From contig DUOO01000026.1 in NCBI GenBank assembly GCA_012838795.1, positions 1 to 64,000 on the forward strand: a DNA stretch of 64,000 nt, read 5' to 3'. Shown one piece after another: positions 19,256-27,621 of the stretch. The stretch's first letter is position 1. Each line of letters opens with the position of its first letter. The notes under the pieces were generated by a model that was not told the origin of the DNA, did not search any database, and was given only the letters and a program-made list of their open reading frames with translations. This stretch comes from Clostridiaceae bacterium (GTDB lineage: Bacteria; Bacillota; Clostridia; Saccharofermentanales; DTU023). The translations under genes and the position numbers were made by a program.

Positions 19256-21250
19256 TTACTTTTGAGAACTAAGCCACACTAAGCCTGTCTCAATATAGGA
19301 AGGGATGTTATAGTTCCTATAATTCTCGTCAACCAACATCCGAATAGCAAAATCTGTTTTACTTAACTTGCTTGGATCATATTCATGACTTGCTTCTTCA
19401 TCGTTAATATCGTATATATTCCTATTTACATTTAAAATAGCTTCTTCAAAACTACGAGGAAACATATTATTTTCTTTTCCTTGATAGGTTAATTTGATTT
19501 TATTATCAATTAATAATTCTTTTGTTTCAGCCATTTCAAGAATTTTTTCAATAGATACTTTATTTTCAGGTATTTCGTAAACAGATCGACACCATCTATT
19601 TATTGTTCCATTCGAGCTTCTTACGGATTCTTCTTTTCGACAAGCTTTTCCTTCAGAATTTACATAATCAATATCAGTTATTACTAAAGTCGGTATTTCT
19701 AAAAAATTCAAAAAATCAAAAAATCTAAAAGCGTATGTTCCTCCAACTTCAATTATTGTATAATATTGTGATTGCAAAGATGGCCTCTGTTGATTAAATA
19801 AACCTTTTTGATAACATTTATTAATCATATCAGCAATAAGCAGCCTTTCTGAAGCTCCCTCTACCAAGATTGCTTTATCACAAAAATACAAATCACAATG
19901 ACTGAGATTTATATATTTTTGTAGAAAATCTATGTTTTCCCTTCTTTTGTCTTCATTACTTATGGCTTCATCTTGCTTAAAATCTACAAGATTTTTACAC
20001 TTAATATTATTTAAATGTTTCCTAAAATATCTAACTTGTTCAAAAGGTACTGCATTCGCAATGTGTGATGAATGTGTCGTTACTATTGTTTGTATTGAAT
20101 GGCTTGTATTATCTTTAAGAAAATTCTCTAGGTATGAAATAAATGTTGTTTGAAGCTGTGGATGCATATGAGCTTCTGGTTCTTCTATAAATAATATAGG
20201 AATTCTTGTTTCATCATTATTCAAGCTTCTAATATAGTCTTGTAAAATTAGTGAAATCTTAATTAAATTTTTATATCCCAATCCATTATGTGTTCCAGGT
20301 AAAGCTTCTAAATTATCATGACTAACATAGGTCAATTCAGTACCGGAAATAATGCTATTTTCAATATCTAAATCGGTATTAGCCTTTAATTTTAAGTCCT
20401 CACCTGAAGGATAGCCAAATTGCAGCATAGATTCTACTATATCATTCATATGATTGCTTATATTATCTTGTAAGTCATACTTTGTTGTGCTAATAACTTT
20501 TTTTAACCCTCTTATTGCAGGCTGTATCTCCATTTTTGCTTTCGAAAGTTCAGTATTAAATAAAGAACTTAATACTGATGCAAGAGGATTCTCTTGATGT
20601 TCATTCTCTTGTGTTTCCCCTAAGTTTCTTTCAGCACTAATTATCCTTAAAGCAAACAATCCCTTAACATCTTCAATATTTCTTAATTGAGTGTCATTCA
20701 AATCTGTCGGATTAAGAGCATATACTTTTAACTCAAAAAAAAGATGAAAGTTTTCTTTTACCAACTGCTGTATAACCAAGAAACAATCAGTGTTTACAAT
20801 TAATTCTTCATATTGTCCTTTTAATTCTTCTAATATGACTTCTAGATTTGTTGATATTTCATAAGAGCATTTAATCTTTGCTAATGAAATATTTTCATCC
20901 AAATCGATAATGAAATTTGATAATCTTCCCAGTGATTCGTCTTCTTCAACATTTCCATAATCTACATCTATTATAAAACTTGTTATGTCAATATTTTGGT
21001 ATAAATCCTTAATGTTCGTCTCACCTAAAAAATATCGTTCTACTTGTTTGTATAAAACTACTCTACAACTCAGTGGATAGTCTTCAAATCTCAATCGTTT
21101 TGTGCCATTTGCTATTAAACTAAATGCATTCATTACCGAGGTTTTACCAGTGTTATTTCTACCAACAAATAATGTTTTAGTAGAAGTCAGTGAAATTTTT
21201 GAATTTTTTAAAAGTCTAAAATTTCTAATCTCTATTTTTTCAATATGCAT
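19256..21250 (-). CDS. OLD-family ATP-dependent endonuclease, AAA ATPase + TOPRIM (GajA-like)
   Basis: IRNFRLLKNSKISL, Walker A VGRNNTGKTS, FIEEPEAHMHPQ, VTTHSSHIAN, TOPRIM ILVEGASERLLIADMI and VITDIDYVNSEGK. Start at MHIEK (21250) preferred: ggagg 7 nt upstream; ORF open to 21265. Confidence 0.92.
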   Translation of the reverse strand: MHIEKIEIRNFRLLKNSKISLTSTKTLFVGRNNTGKTSVMNAFSLIANGTKRLRFEDYPLSCRVVLYKQVERYFLGETNIKDLYQNIDITSFIIDVDYGNVEEDESLGRLSNFIIDLDENISLAKIKCSYEISTNLEVILEELKGQYEELIVNTDCFLVIQQLVKENFHLFFELKVYALNPTDLNDTQLRNIEDVKGLFALRIISAERNLGETQENEHQENPLASVLSSLFNTELSKAKMEIQPAIRGLKKVISTTKYDLQDNISNHMNDIVESMLQFGYPSGEDLKLKANTDLDIENSIISGTELTYVSHDNLEALPGTHNGLGYKNLIKISLILQDYIRSLNNDETRIPILFIEEPEAHMHPQLQTTFISYLENFLKDNTSHSIQTIVTTHSSHIANAVPFEQVRYFRKHLNNIKCKNLVDFKQDEAISNEDKRRENIDFLQKYINLSHCDLYFCDKAILVEGASERLLIADMINKCYQKGLFNQQRPSLQSQYYTIIEVGGTYAFRFFDFLNFLEIPTLVITDIDYVNSEGKACRKEESVRSSNGTINRWCRSVYEIPENKVSIEKILEMAETKELLIDNKIKLTYQGKENNMFPRSFEEAILNVNRNIYDINDEEASHEYDPSKLSKTDFAIRMLVDENYRNYNIPSYIETGLVWLSSQK

Positions 21251-21283
21251 TTTTAGCCTCCACATAAAATGGACGATTTGAAA

Positions 21284-24046
21284 TCATATGTTCTGTCTCA
21301 TTTTATGCATAGATAAGAAGGATTTCTTGATTTCAGTATATATATCGGACAAGCCATAACATTTTAGGACATATTTATCGAATTTTGCTCGATCTTCCAT
21401 TGATAATTCCTCTTCATAATCTAAAATATCTCTTTCTAATATAGGAAGAAATAGTCTTTTTATATTGTTTTTTTGACTTTCAGATAAACATTTTGGATTT
21501 AATAAGAACATAGAGGCTATACTTGTTTTATTAATATCTAACACTCCTAATCCTCTGCCAAAACCTACTGCTTCTATATAGTACATACTAAAAACAGAAT
21601 TAAGCAAAGCATGAAGAAGGAATTTATCACTTGTATTTTCTTTTAATTTCAATCCAATTAGTCTCTGATTGATAAAGCTTCTGTTTGTAAATTTCCCGAA
21701 AAAGAATCTTTTGTCCGGATTCATCATGGTAAAAAAATCAGCCGTTTCAGAGGTTTTAATTTCATACCAGTACATATTATTACGAGACAATACCTCTGGT
21801 AGAGGTTTACCTATACCGTTTACTTCATTTTCAAATTTTTCAATCCAGCTTAAAGCTCCATGATGTCCGCTTTCTCTTAATTCTAATTTGCTTTTTGAGC
21901 AACAAAACACATCAGAGTTAGCCTCCGTCTCAAGACGATTTACATTTTTAGCATTTCTTAAAACCTTTCTTATATATTCATCTTCTATAGAATGATTGCC
22001 TTCTGGATAAAACAGTGGATCCCAACCTCTACGGCTACCCCTTAATACCTCAAATACATCTTGAATTGGAACAACTTTATCTTCAGATGCAATTTTCCCT
22101 TTTGTCTTTAATAACCATCTCGCATCATGGAAAAGCGAATTAATCGAGACGTTATAATTAAGAATTTCTATTTGTTCTTCAGGAGTATATGTAACTCTTG
22201 AAGATATCTCTGGTTCAGGATTGATATCTAATAAAGAACTTTGAATTAGATTATTTTTATATGTTATGTTTTCACTGAATTCCGCTAATTGTTTTCTCCA
22301 AATAAAGAAACTTATATTATCTATATTGGGTTGACCTATCTCCTTCTTTTCTAATATTAAAATTATTGTAATCACATCAGCATTATTAAACCACTTTTTA
22401 TTTCCACTAATATGCAGTTGTCTTATATAAAAGTATTTGCTCAATGCTTCATAGAATAGTTTGCCACTATCAGTACCTAGCCACGAATTAGATGTAATAA
22501 CACCCATTCTTCCTTTTATGTTTAATAAATCATATAAAGCAAATGGTATATATGTGTAAATATCTCCTCTCTTACTTAATGTAATTCGAGTCTCTACTTT
22601 TACTTTCTCTATTATTTCCTCAATAATTTCTTTGTCTTCATTTTCTAGTCTCTCAAAAGCAATGAATGGTAAATTAGAACATATTGTTTCAATTTTTGGA
22701 AGATTGTATTCCAAGACTTCTCCATCTTCCGGGTTAATGATACTAATTTTTTTACCATATTTTAAAGCCAAAACATTATCATTAAAAACAAGTACGGGCT
22801 TGTTAATGGTTTCAATAGAAGACATCGTTATTGTTGCTAACTGCAAAGGAAAATTGTCCTTGTCAGAAGCCCATGTTGTACTTAGTGCTTTTTCCATCCC
22901 AATTTTGTCTTTTTTTAAATTAAGTCCAGCTTTAGCAATTGTACCAGTTCCACAACAGCAATCCATAAATGGCTTTTCTACATTTAGCATGGTAAGATTA
23001 CATAATATTTCTGATAATATTTCAGGTGTTGTATATTGCCCTTTTATTAATCGCTTGGATGAAGCTACTGATTGTTCTAGAATATCTTGAATATTCTGTT
23101 GATCTATTATCTCGATATTCATTGACTTTAACAATAAATTGTATTCTAAAATCTCACTCCATGTCTCATTATCAATCAACTCGTTATACGCAATTTTGCA
23201 GAAAATGGCATAGAAATCACATTCGTTTGTGATTTTATCGAATATTTTTATGATATCTTCTATTGTTTCATCATCCGAAATTATATCAACATCTCTTGCT
23301 TGAAGCTGATAGCTTTTAATCAAATGAGCAAACAAAAACTTATTTAACCAATTCAAAATAATCATCTTGGCGTATGCTATGAAGGGATCTATTTCATCGT
23401 TCAAATATTCTGATTGGGCAATCTCCCACCATTGTTTAATATATGCTTCAACGACTCTATTAACATTCGATGCCTCTTTTAGTTTTCGCCCGACATTCTC
23501 TTTATTATTTTCTATTATATTTGCCATTAACGAATCCGTTACGACTCTATCAATTCTTTGACTAATGATTTCACCAGTAGTTAAAAACTCATCTACTTGT
23601 AAAACTACTTTTTCTAGTAGTTTTTTCCAATCATCTTGGTACATAGCAACATCAACACGATTTCTTATATGACTGGTCTCATTCCAAGATTTTTTCACAG
23701 TCCATTTCTCACCATCAAAAATATATAAAACAACTGATGTAAAGTTCCATATTATTGTGCTATTAAGACCCAGATTATTAGCTTTTCTCTGCGCATCATT
23801 TACAAATTCACTATCGGTGATTAAAGTATCTGGCATTTTTAATTCCCAACCCTGTAAGAATTCTATTTGATCAGTGTCTCCAAATAAAATTACATCAGGA
23901 AACATTCGTTGCTTACCAGTTAAAATTGTTGATTCTCCGCCCGCTTTTTTTATTTTTAAGTTATGGATATTTGCTAACTGATTTATACTAGATATTAAAT
24001 CAATAGCCCAACTTCTCTCATTAGGATTTATTGTTATATTATTCAT
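21284..24046 (-). CDS. Restriction-modification fusion: PD-(D/E)XK nuclease-like N-terminus + gamma-class N6-DNA methyltransferase
   Basis: FPDVILFGD...QGWELKMP (PD-(D/E)XK pattern); DCCCGTGTIAKAG (motif I) then SNLPF (variant motif IV); C-terminal target-recognition-like region; 920 aa. Overlaps preceding methyltransferase by 8 nt. Confidence 0.85.
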   Translation of the reverse strand: MNNITINPNERSWAIDLISSINQLANIHNLKIKKAGGESTILTGKQRMFPDVILFGDTDQIEFLQGWELKMPDTLITDSEFVNDAQRKANNLGLNSTIIWNFTSVVLYIFDGEKWTVKKSWNETSHIRNRVDVAMYQDDWKKLLEKVVLQVDEFLTTGEIISQRIDRVVTDSLMANIIENNKENVGRKLKEASNVNRVVEAYIKQWWEIAQSEYLNDEIDPFIAYAKMIILNWLNKFLFAHLIKSYQLQARDVDIISDDETIEDIIKIFDKITNECDFYAIFCKIAYNELIDNETWSEILEYNLLLKSMNIEIIDQQNIQDILEQSVASSKRLIKGQYTTPEILSEILCNLTMLNVEKPFMDCCCGTGTIAKAGLNLKKDKIGMEKALSTTWASDKDNFPLQLATITMSSIETINKPVLVFNDNVLALKYGKKISIINPEDGEVLEYNLPKIETICSNLPFIAFERLENEDKEIIEEIIEKVKVETRITLSKRGDIYTYIPFALYDLLNIKGRMGVITSNSWLGTDSGKLFYEALSKYFYIRQLHISGNKKWFNNADVITIILILEKKEIGQPNIDNISFFIWRKQLAEFSENITYKNNLIQSSLLDINPEPEISSRVTYTPEEQIEILNYNVSINSLFHDARWLLKTKGKIASEDKVVPIQDVFEVLRGSRRGWDPLFYPEGNHSIEDEYIRKVLRNAKNVNRLETEANSDVFCCSKSKLELRESGHHGALSWIEKFENEVNGIGKPLPEVLSRNNMYWYEIKTSETADFFTMMNPDKRFFFGKFTNRSFINQRLIGLKLKENTSDKFLLHALLNSVFSMYYIEAVGFGRGLGVLDINKTSIASMFLLNPKCLSESQKNNIKRLFLPILERDILDYEEELSMEDRAKFDKYVLKCYGLSDIYTEIKKSFLSMHKMRQNI

Positions 24047-24884
24047 TATTAATAAACTCCTTTATTAAGTTAGTTCTTTCAATGAATTTCTTTTTAAGTG
24101 ACGGTAAATTATACCAAGATCTTTGAAGCCTTTTGCTTGCAACCTTGATTAAATTATATTTTTGTTTTTTAAATTGATCAGTATCTTCATTTTTTTCAAT
24201 ACCAACAAAATTTCGTCCTTCTTCAAGCGCAGCTACTAAAAAACTACCACTACCAAATGTATTATCTAATATTAAATCTCCTTCATTTGTATAAGTTCTT
24301 ACGAAATATCTTCCCAAATCTACAGGTTTCTGAGTTGGATGATAAACTTTACCCTCATTTTCTGCTGTTTTAAAATAAATTAAATCCACAGGATATCTTT
24401 CACCATCACTCTTTACTCGTACAGGATTAAAGTCTCCATAAGAACCGCTTAATTGGTCTTTGCGTATTCCTTTATCATAAGATTCGCCATTCATCATTTG
24501 AGGATTGTAAACAGGTTGTTTTTTATAGAAAACACATATCTCCTCATATTTTCTCAGAGGCTGTAACCTAGAATTCAAAAAATTGGTAGCTTTTGACTTT
24601 ATCCAAATCCACTTATATTTAAATTCATCAATATTGCTTAACATAAGTCTGGCAGTAAATAACCCATGTGATGTTAAAACAATAGCCCCATTATCTTTAA
24701 CAATCCTTCTATATTCATTCCATAGTTCGTCTAAAGGAATTATTGAATCCCATTTATTTTGTGTTGTTCCATACGGTAAATCACATAAAACCATATCAAT
24801 GGAATTATCAGGAAAGTTCCTCATTACATCTATACAATCTCCTTCAAATAATCTATTGGTAATATCAGTTTTTGATAATTGCAT
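24039..24884 (-). CDS. Beta-class site-specific DNA methyltransferase
   Basis: DMVLCDLPYGTTQNKWD (motif IV) precedes LDNTFGSGSFLVAALEEGRNFVGIE (motif I). Confidence 0.92.
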   Translation of the reverse strand: MQLSKTDITNRLFEGDCIDVMRNFPDNSIDMVLCDLPYGTTQNKWDSIIPLDELWNEYRRIVKDNGAIVLTSHGLFTARLMLSNIDEFKYKWIWIKSKATNFLNSRLQPLRKYEEICVFYKKQPVYNPQMMNGESYDKGIRKDQLSGSYGDFNPVRVKSDGERYPVDLIYFKTAENEGKVYHPTQKPVDLGRYFVRTYTNEGDLILDNTFGSGSFLVAALEEGRNFVGIEKNEDTDQFKKQKYNLIKVASKRLQRSWYNLPSLKKKFIERTNLIKEFINNE

Positions 24885-24941
24885 TTTCTCTCATATCCCC
24901 TCTATAAATAATTCACACATACCTTAATAAAATACTCATAT

Positions 24942-25157
24942 TTATTTTTTCCCTCGTTCCATAATTTCTGAAATATCACAATCCAAAACATCACATATTC
25001 GTAGCAAAGTTTCAGTTGTAACATTTTCCGAGTTTTTTATTTTATAAAAAGTGCTTCTACTTATATCTGCACGTTCCATTAAATCTTTATTGCTCATATC
25101 TTCATCAATAAGCTTTTTTAACAATTTTTTATAAGAAAAATAACTATTTGTGGACAT
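24942..25157 (-). CDS. XRE/Cro-C1-type HTH regulator
   Basis: 71 aa; NKDLMERADISRSTFYKIKNSENVTTETLLRICDVLDCDISEIME typical HTH; first gene of the operon. Confidence 0.9.
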   Translation of the reverse strand: MSTNSYFSYKKLLKKLIDEDMSNKDLMERADISRSTFYKIKNSENVTTETLLRICDVLDCDISEIMERGKK

Positions 25158-25394
25158 TTTGGCTCTCCTTGTTATTTTATTGTTTACTCATTGATTATAT
25201 CAAATTATCACTTAAACTATCACAAAGTTATTCTTTCTCGAACTTTTTGAAGTCCTTAATTAGTCTTCTACTTGGTTCTTTTCTTACTCCTTGCTTTTTT
25301 CTTTTCACAAGATTTATTATACTTCCATATTTAGTGTCTATTAGTTTCAAACCTTTATTATTCAAACAATTATTTTATTTTTCATATGATTTGC

Positions 25395-25418
25395 GGTGTA
25401 GTATATGGTGTAGTATAT
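25395..25418. repeat. Tandem 12-mer direct repeat in divergent intergenic region
   Basis: ggtgtagtatat x2. Confidence 0.7.
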
Positions 25419-25608
25419 GTAGGTTTTATATTCTTTATCTTGACAAAATTTCTTATATGACAAGCCCTTTCAATTGCTAGTGTAATATAGAAAAGCAATC
25501 GAATTGGACAATATATAAGTAATTTCTATAAATAGTATTTAAATATGAAATAGAAAAAAGTTCTGATAGTATATTCAGTAATCACAAGTTAAAAACAAAT
25601 GTTTATAC

Positions 25609-25626
25609 TAGTGAAGCACTTCATTA
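25609..25626. repeat. Palindrome R3
   Basis: tagtgaag-ca-cttcatta; same core as R1/R2/R4, one arm mismatch. Confidence 0.6.
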
Positions 25627-25672
25627 ATTTGATTATTCCCCCAGTGTTAGTCAAATATGAAAGGATATTAAT

Positions 25673-25912
25673 ATGGAGAAAAAAGATTTTTCGTTAGAAG
25701 ATATTGACTATATGAAAAAAGCCGTAGAATTTGTGTTGAAAGAATATGCGTCTCCCGGTAAAAAAAGAATTGAAGTAGCCCAAGCAACAGGATTAGATTC
25801 AAGTGTTGTTGGAAAGTATAATCGCGGAGTATTAGCTTACGGAAATATGCGAGCAAGTAATTTTTTAAAAGTGTTTGAATTTTATATCAACAATTTTCAA
25901 AACAACTCTTGA
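25673..25912 (+). CDS. Small protein, possible HTH DNA-binding protein
   Basis: 79 aa; RIEVAQATGLDSSVVGKYNRGV resembles a helix-turn-helix; RBS gaaagga upstream; divergent from the defence operon. Confidence 0.6.
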   Translation: MEKKDFSLEDIDYMKKAVEFVLKEYASPGKKRIEVAQATGLDSSVVGKYNRGVLAYGNMRASNFLKVFEFYINNFQNNS

Positions 25913-26322
25913 TCATACAAATTGAACAAACAATAGTTCGTTCAATTGTTCAAGATGCCGAATTGTTGAATTTCATCTTCTGAAATCATTCTCATGGCAT
26001 AATTGCCGTCTTATAATGTATAATATTTGAGTACAATTAATATTGTCTATGTCGTATCTTGATAGCCAGTTAGCAGAACTGCACGGTTCATTGACCAGCA
26101 ATGAGCTGTGGTATAGAGAGTGTCGTACGCAGGAAGCAAACCGGGAGAGGGTGGTCTATTGCGATGAATGTGAGAGCTGACGGAGCGAGAGGGTCATTGT
26201 CTGAACGTAACCTGTAGGGCAAAAATTCTAATCGAATCAATATCTAGATTACTGTTGTATTAGCATACTGCAATGCTATTGACATAATATAGGATCGGGA
26301 TTTAGAGGGTTAGAATTAGCAT

Positions 26323-26342
26323 TTAGTGAAGAGCTTCACTAA
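26323..26342. repeat. Palindrome R4 (perfect 9-2-9)
   Basis: ttagtgaag-ag-cttcactaa; reverse-complement orientation of R2 core (centre AG versus CT). Confidence 0.8.
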
Positions 26343-26431
26343 TTACGATACGGTAGAAAACAGTGGTATATCTGAATTGTGTTGATTCAGTTATATATTT
26401 TTATTCTTTTGACGGAAATAAAAACAACACA

Positions 26432-26568
26432 AACTAGAAGTGCCATCACCTTTGCCTAAATTTTCAACCCTGGCAGATAAAAGCTCAAACACTTCTAGTT
26501 ATGTTTTCGAGATATCGTTTTTTACGATACTCTTGTTTTTTTTAATACCAAATCTTATATTGGTATTA
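26432..26568. other. Cluster of three consecutive hairpins between island edge and tRNA-Ser
   Basis: aactagaagtg(26432)...cacttctagtt(26500), 11 bp arms, 47 nt loop; gagatatcg/cgatactc at 26509-26532; taataccaa/ttggtatta at 26543-26568. Confidence 0.55.
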
Positions 26569-26606
26569 GAGGCAAGAAACAAATTCCACTACCCCATTTT
26601 ATAAAT

Positions 26607-26698
26607 TGGCGGAGAGTGGGGGATTTGAACCCCCGTTACGCTATTAACGTAAACACGATTTCCAATCGTGCGCCTTCAGCCAGCTCGGCCAACTCTCC
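26607..26698 (-). tRNA. tRNA-Ser(GGA)
   Basis: Acceptor GGAGAGU/ACUCUCC, long variable arm, anticodon loop ...TTGGAAA..., encoded CCA. Confidence 0.93.
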
Positions 26699-26852
26699 AT
26701 TCATTTAAGATATATTGACAAATTCAACGGAAATTAGTTTATCACAGGAAATTTTATTAATCAAATATCCTGATATATGATTTCGAAAAAGTAATTTGAA
26801 TTGCATCTTTGATCATTTATTCAGTTTCGTTTTAAGGTATTTCAGGGGTAAT

Positions 26853-27515
26853 CTAGGCGAAATGACCTGAACTTTGATCCGGATTTGGAAAACCGCAATT
26901 ATTGCAGAAATTACCCTGATTGATTTTATTACATCTCGGACACTGCCATTGCTTCGTGACAGCTTGGTTTGGATTGTTTAATCGGTTGGCATAATTACCG
27001 GGATATTGATAAGAGCGTTGCGCAGGATGCTGATTAGGATAATTTGCCGACTGCGGCTGCACTTTTTGTTTTGCTCGCTTTTTCGATTTCTTCTTTTTGC
27101 CACCTTTATTAAAAGTTGCATATAATATAAGAATTCCGGCGCCTAATGAAACCAAGCCTGCCATAATATTGCCCGTTCCTGCATTACTATTTACCACTTT
27201 CCAATTCGGCAAAAAAGTAAGATAAAAAACGCTTCTCGGAGCATGGACATTGCTTCCGGTCGCATTGCCATTTTGATCATAGGCACCGGTATGTCTATCA
27301 CCTTTTGAATCAAAATATTCATACTGTATTTCCCAAACAAACTGGAGATCCGGATGCTCATCACGATCTCGTCTTACAATGTCACGTTTGATTTCTCTGG
27401 CACTTGTTTCTTTTCCCAACAAAGGTATAATTAATTGCAACACAGCTCCAAAAAGAAAAATTAATGCAATAAGTGTCGGTAAAATTTTCGTTTTTATTAT
27501 ACTGGGTTTACTCAT
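26853..27515 (-). CDS. Membrane protein with C-terminal zinc ribbon
   Basis: Two TM segments; WQCPRCNKINQGNFCNNCGFPNPD. Confidence 0.7.
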   Translation of the reverse strand: MSKPSIIKTKILPTLIALIFLFGAVLQLIIPLLGKETSAREIKRDIVRRDRDEHPDLQFVWEIQYEYFDSKGDRHTGAYDQNGNATGSNVHAPRSVFYLTFLPNWKVVNSNAGTGNIMAGLVSLGAGILILYATFNKGGKKKKSKKRAKQKVQPQSANYPNQHPAQRSYQYPGNYANRLNNPNQAVTKQWQCPRCNKINQGNFCNNCGFPNPDQSSGHFA

Positions 27516-27621
27516 ACATATCTCTCAAGTTTCTTTCCTGAAAAACAATGTTGTCACCTGTAACAGAATAAATGATTTGCCTTTTTAAGCTTATTATATT
27601 CCGATATGCTTACTCAATAAA

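Noticed and set aside
26150-26180. gagagggtggtctattgcg as a possible T-box core
   Set aside because: Does not match the AGGGUGGNACCGCG core and has no downstream aminoacyl-tRNA synthetase or amino-acid gene.
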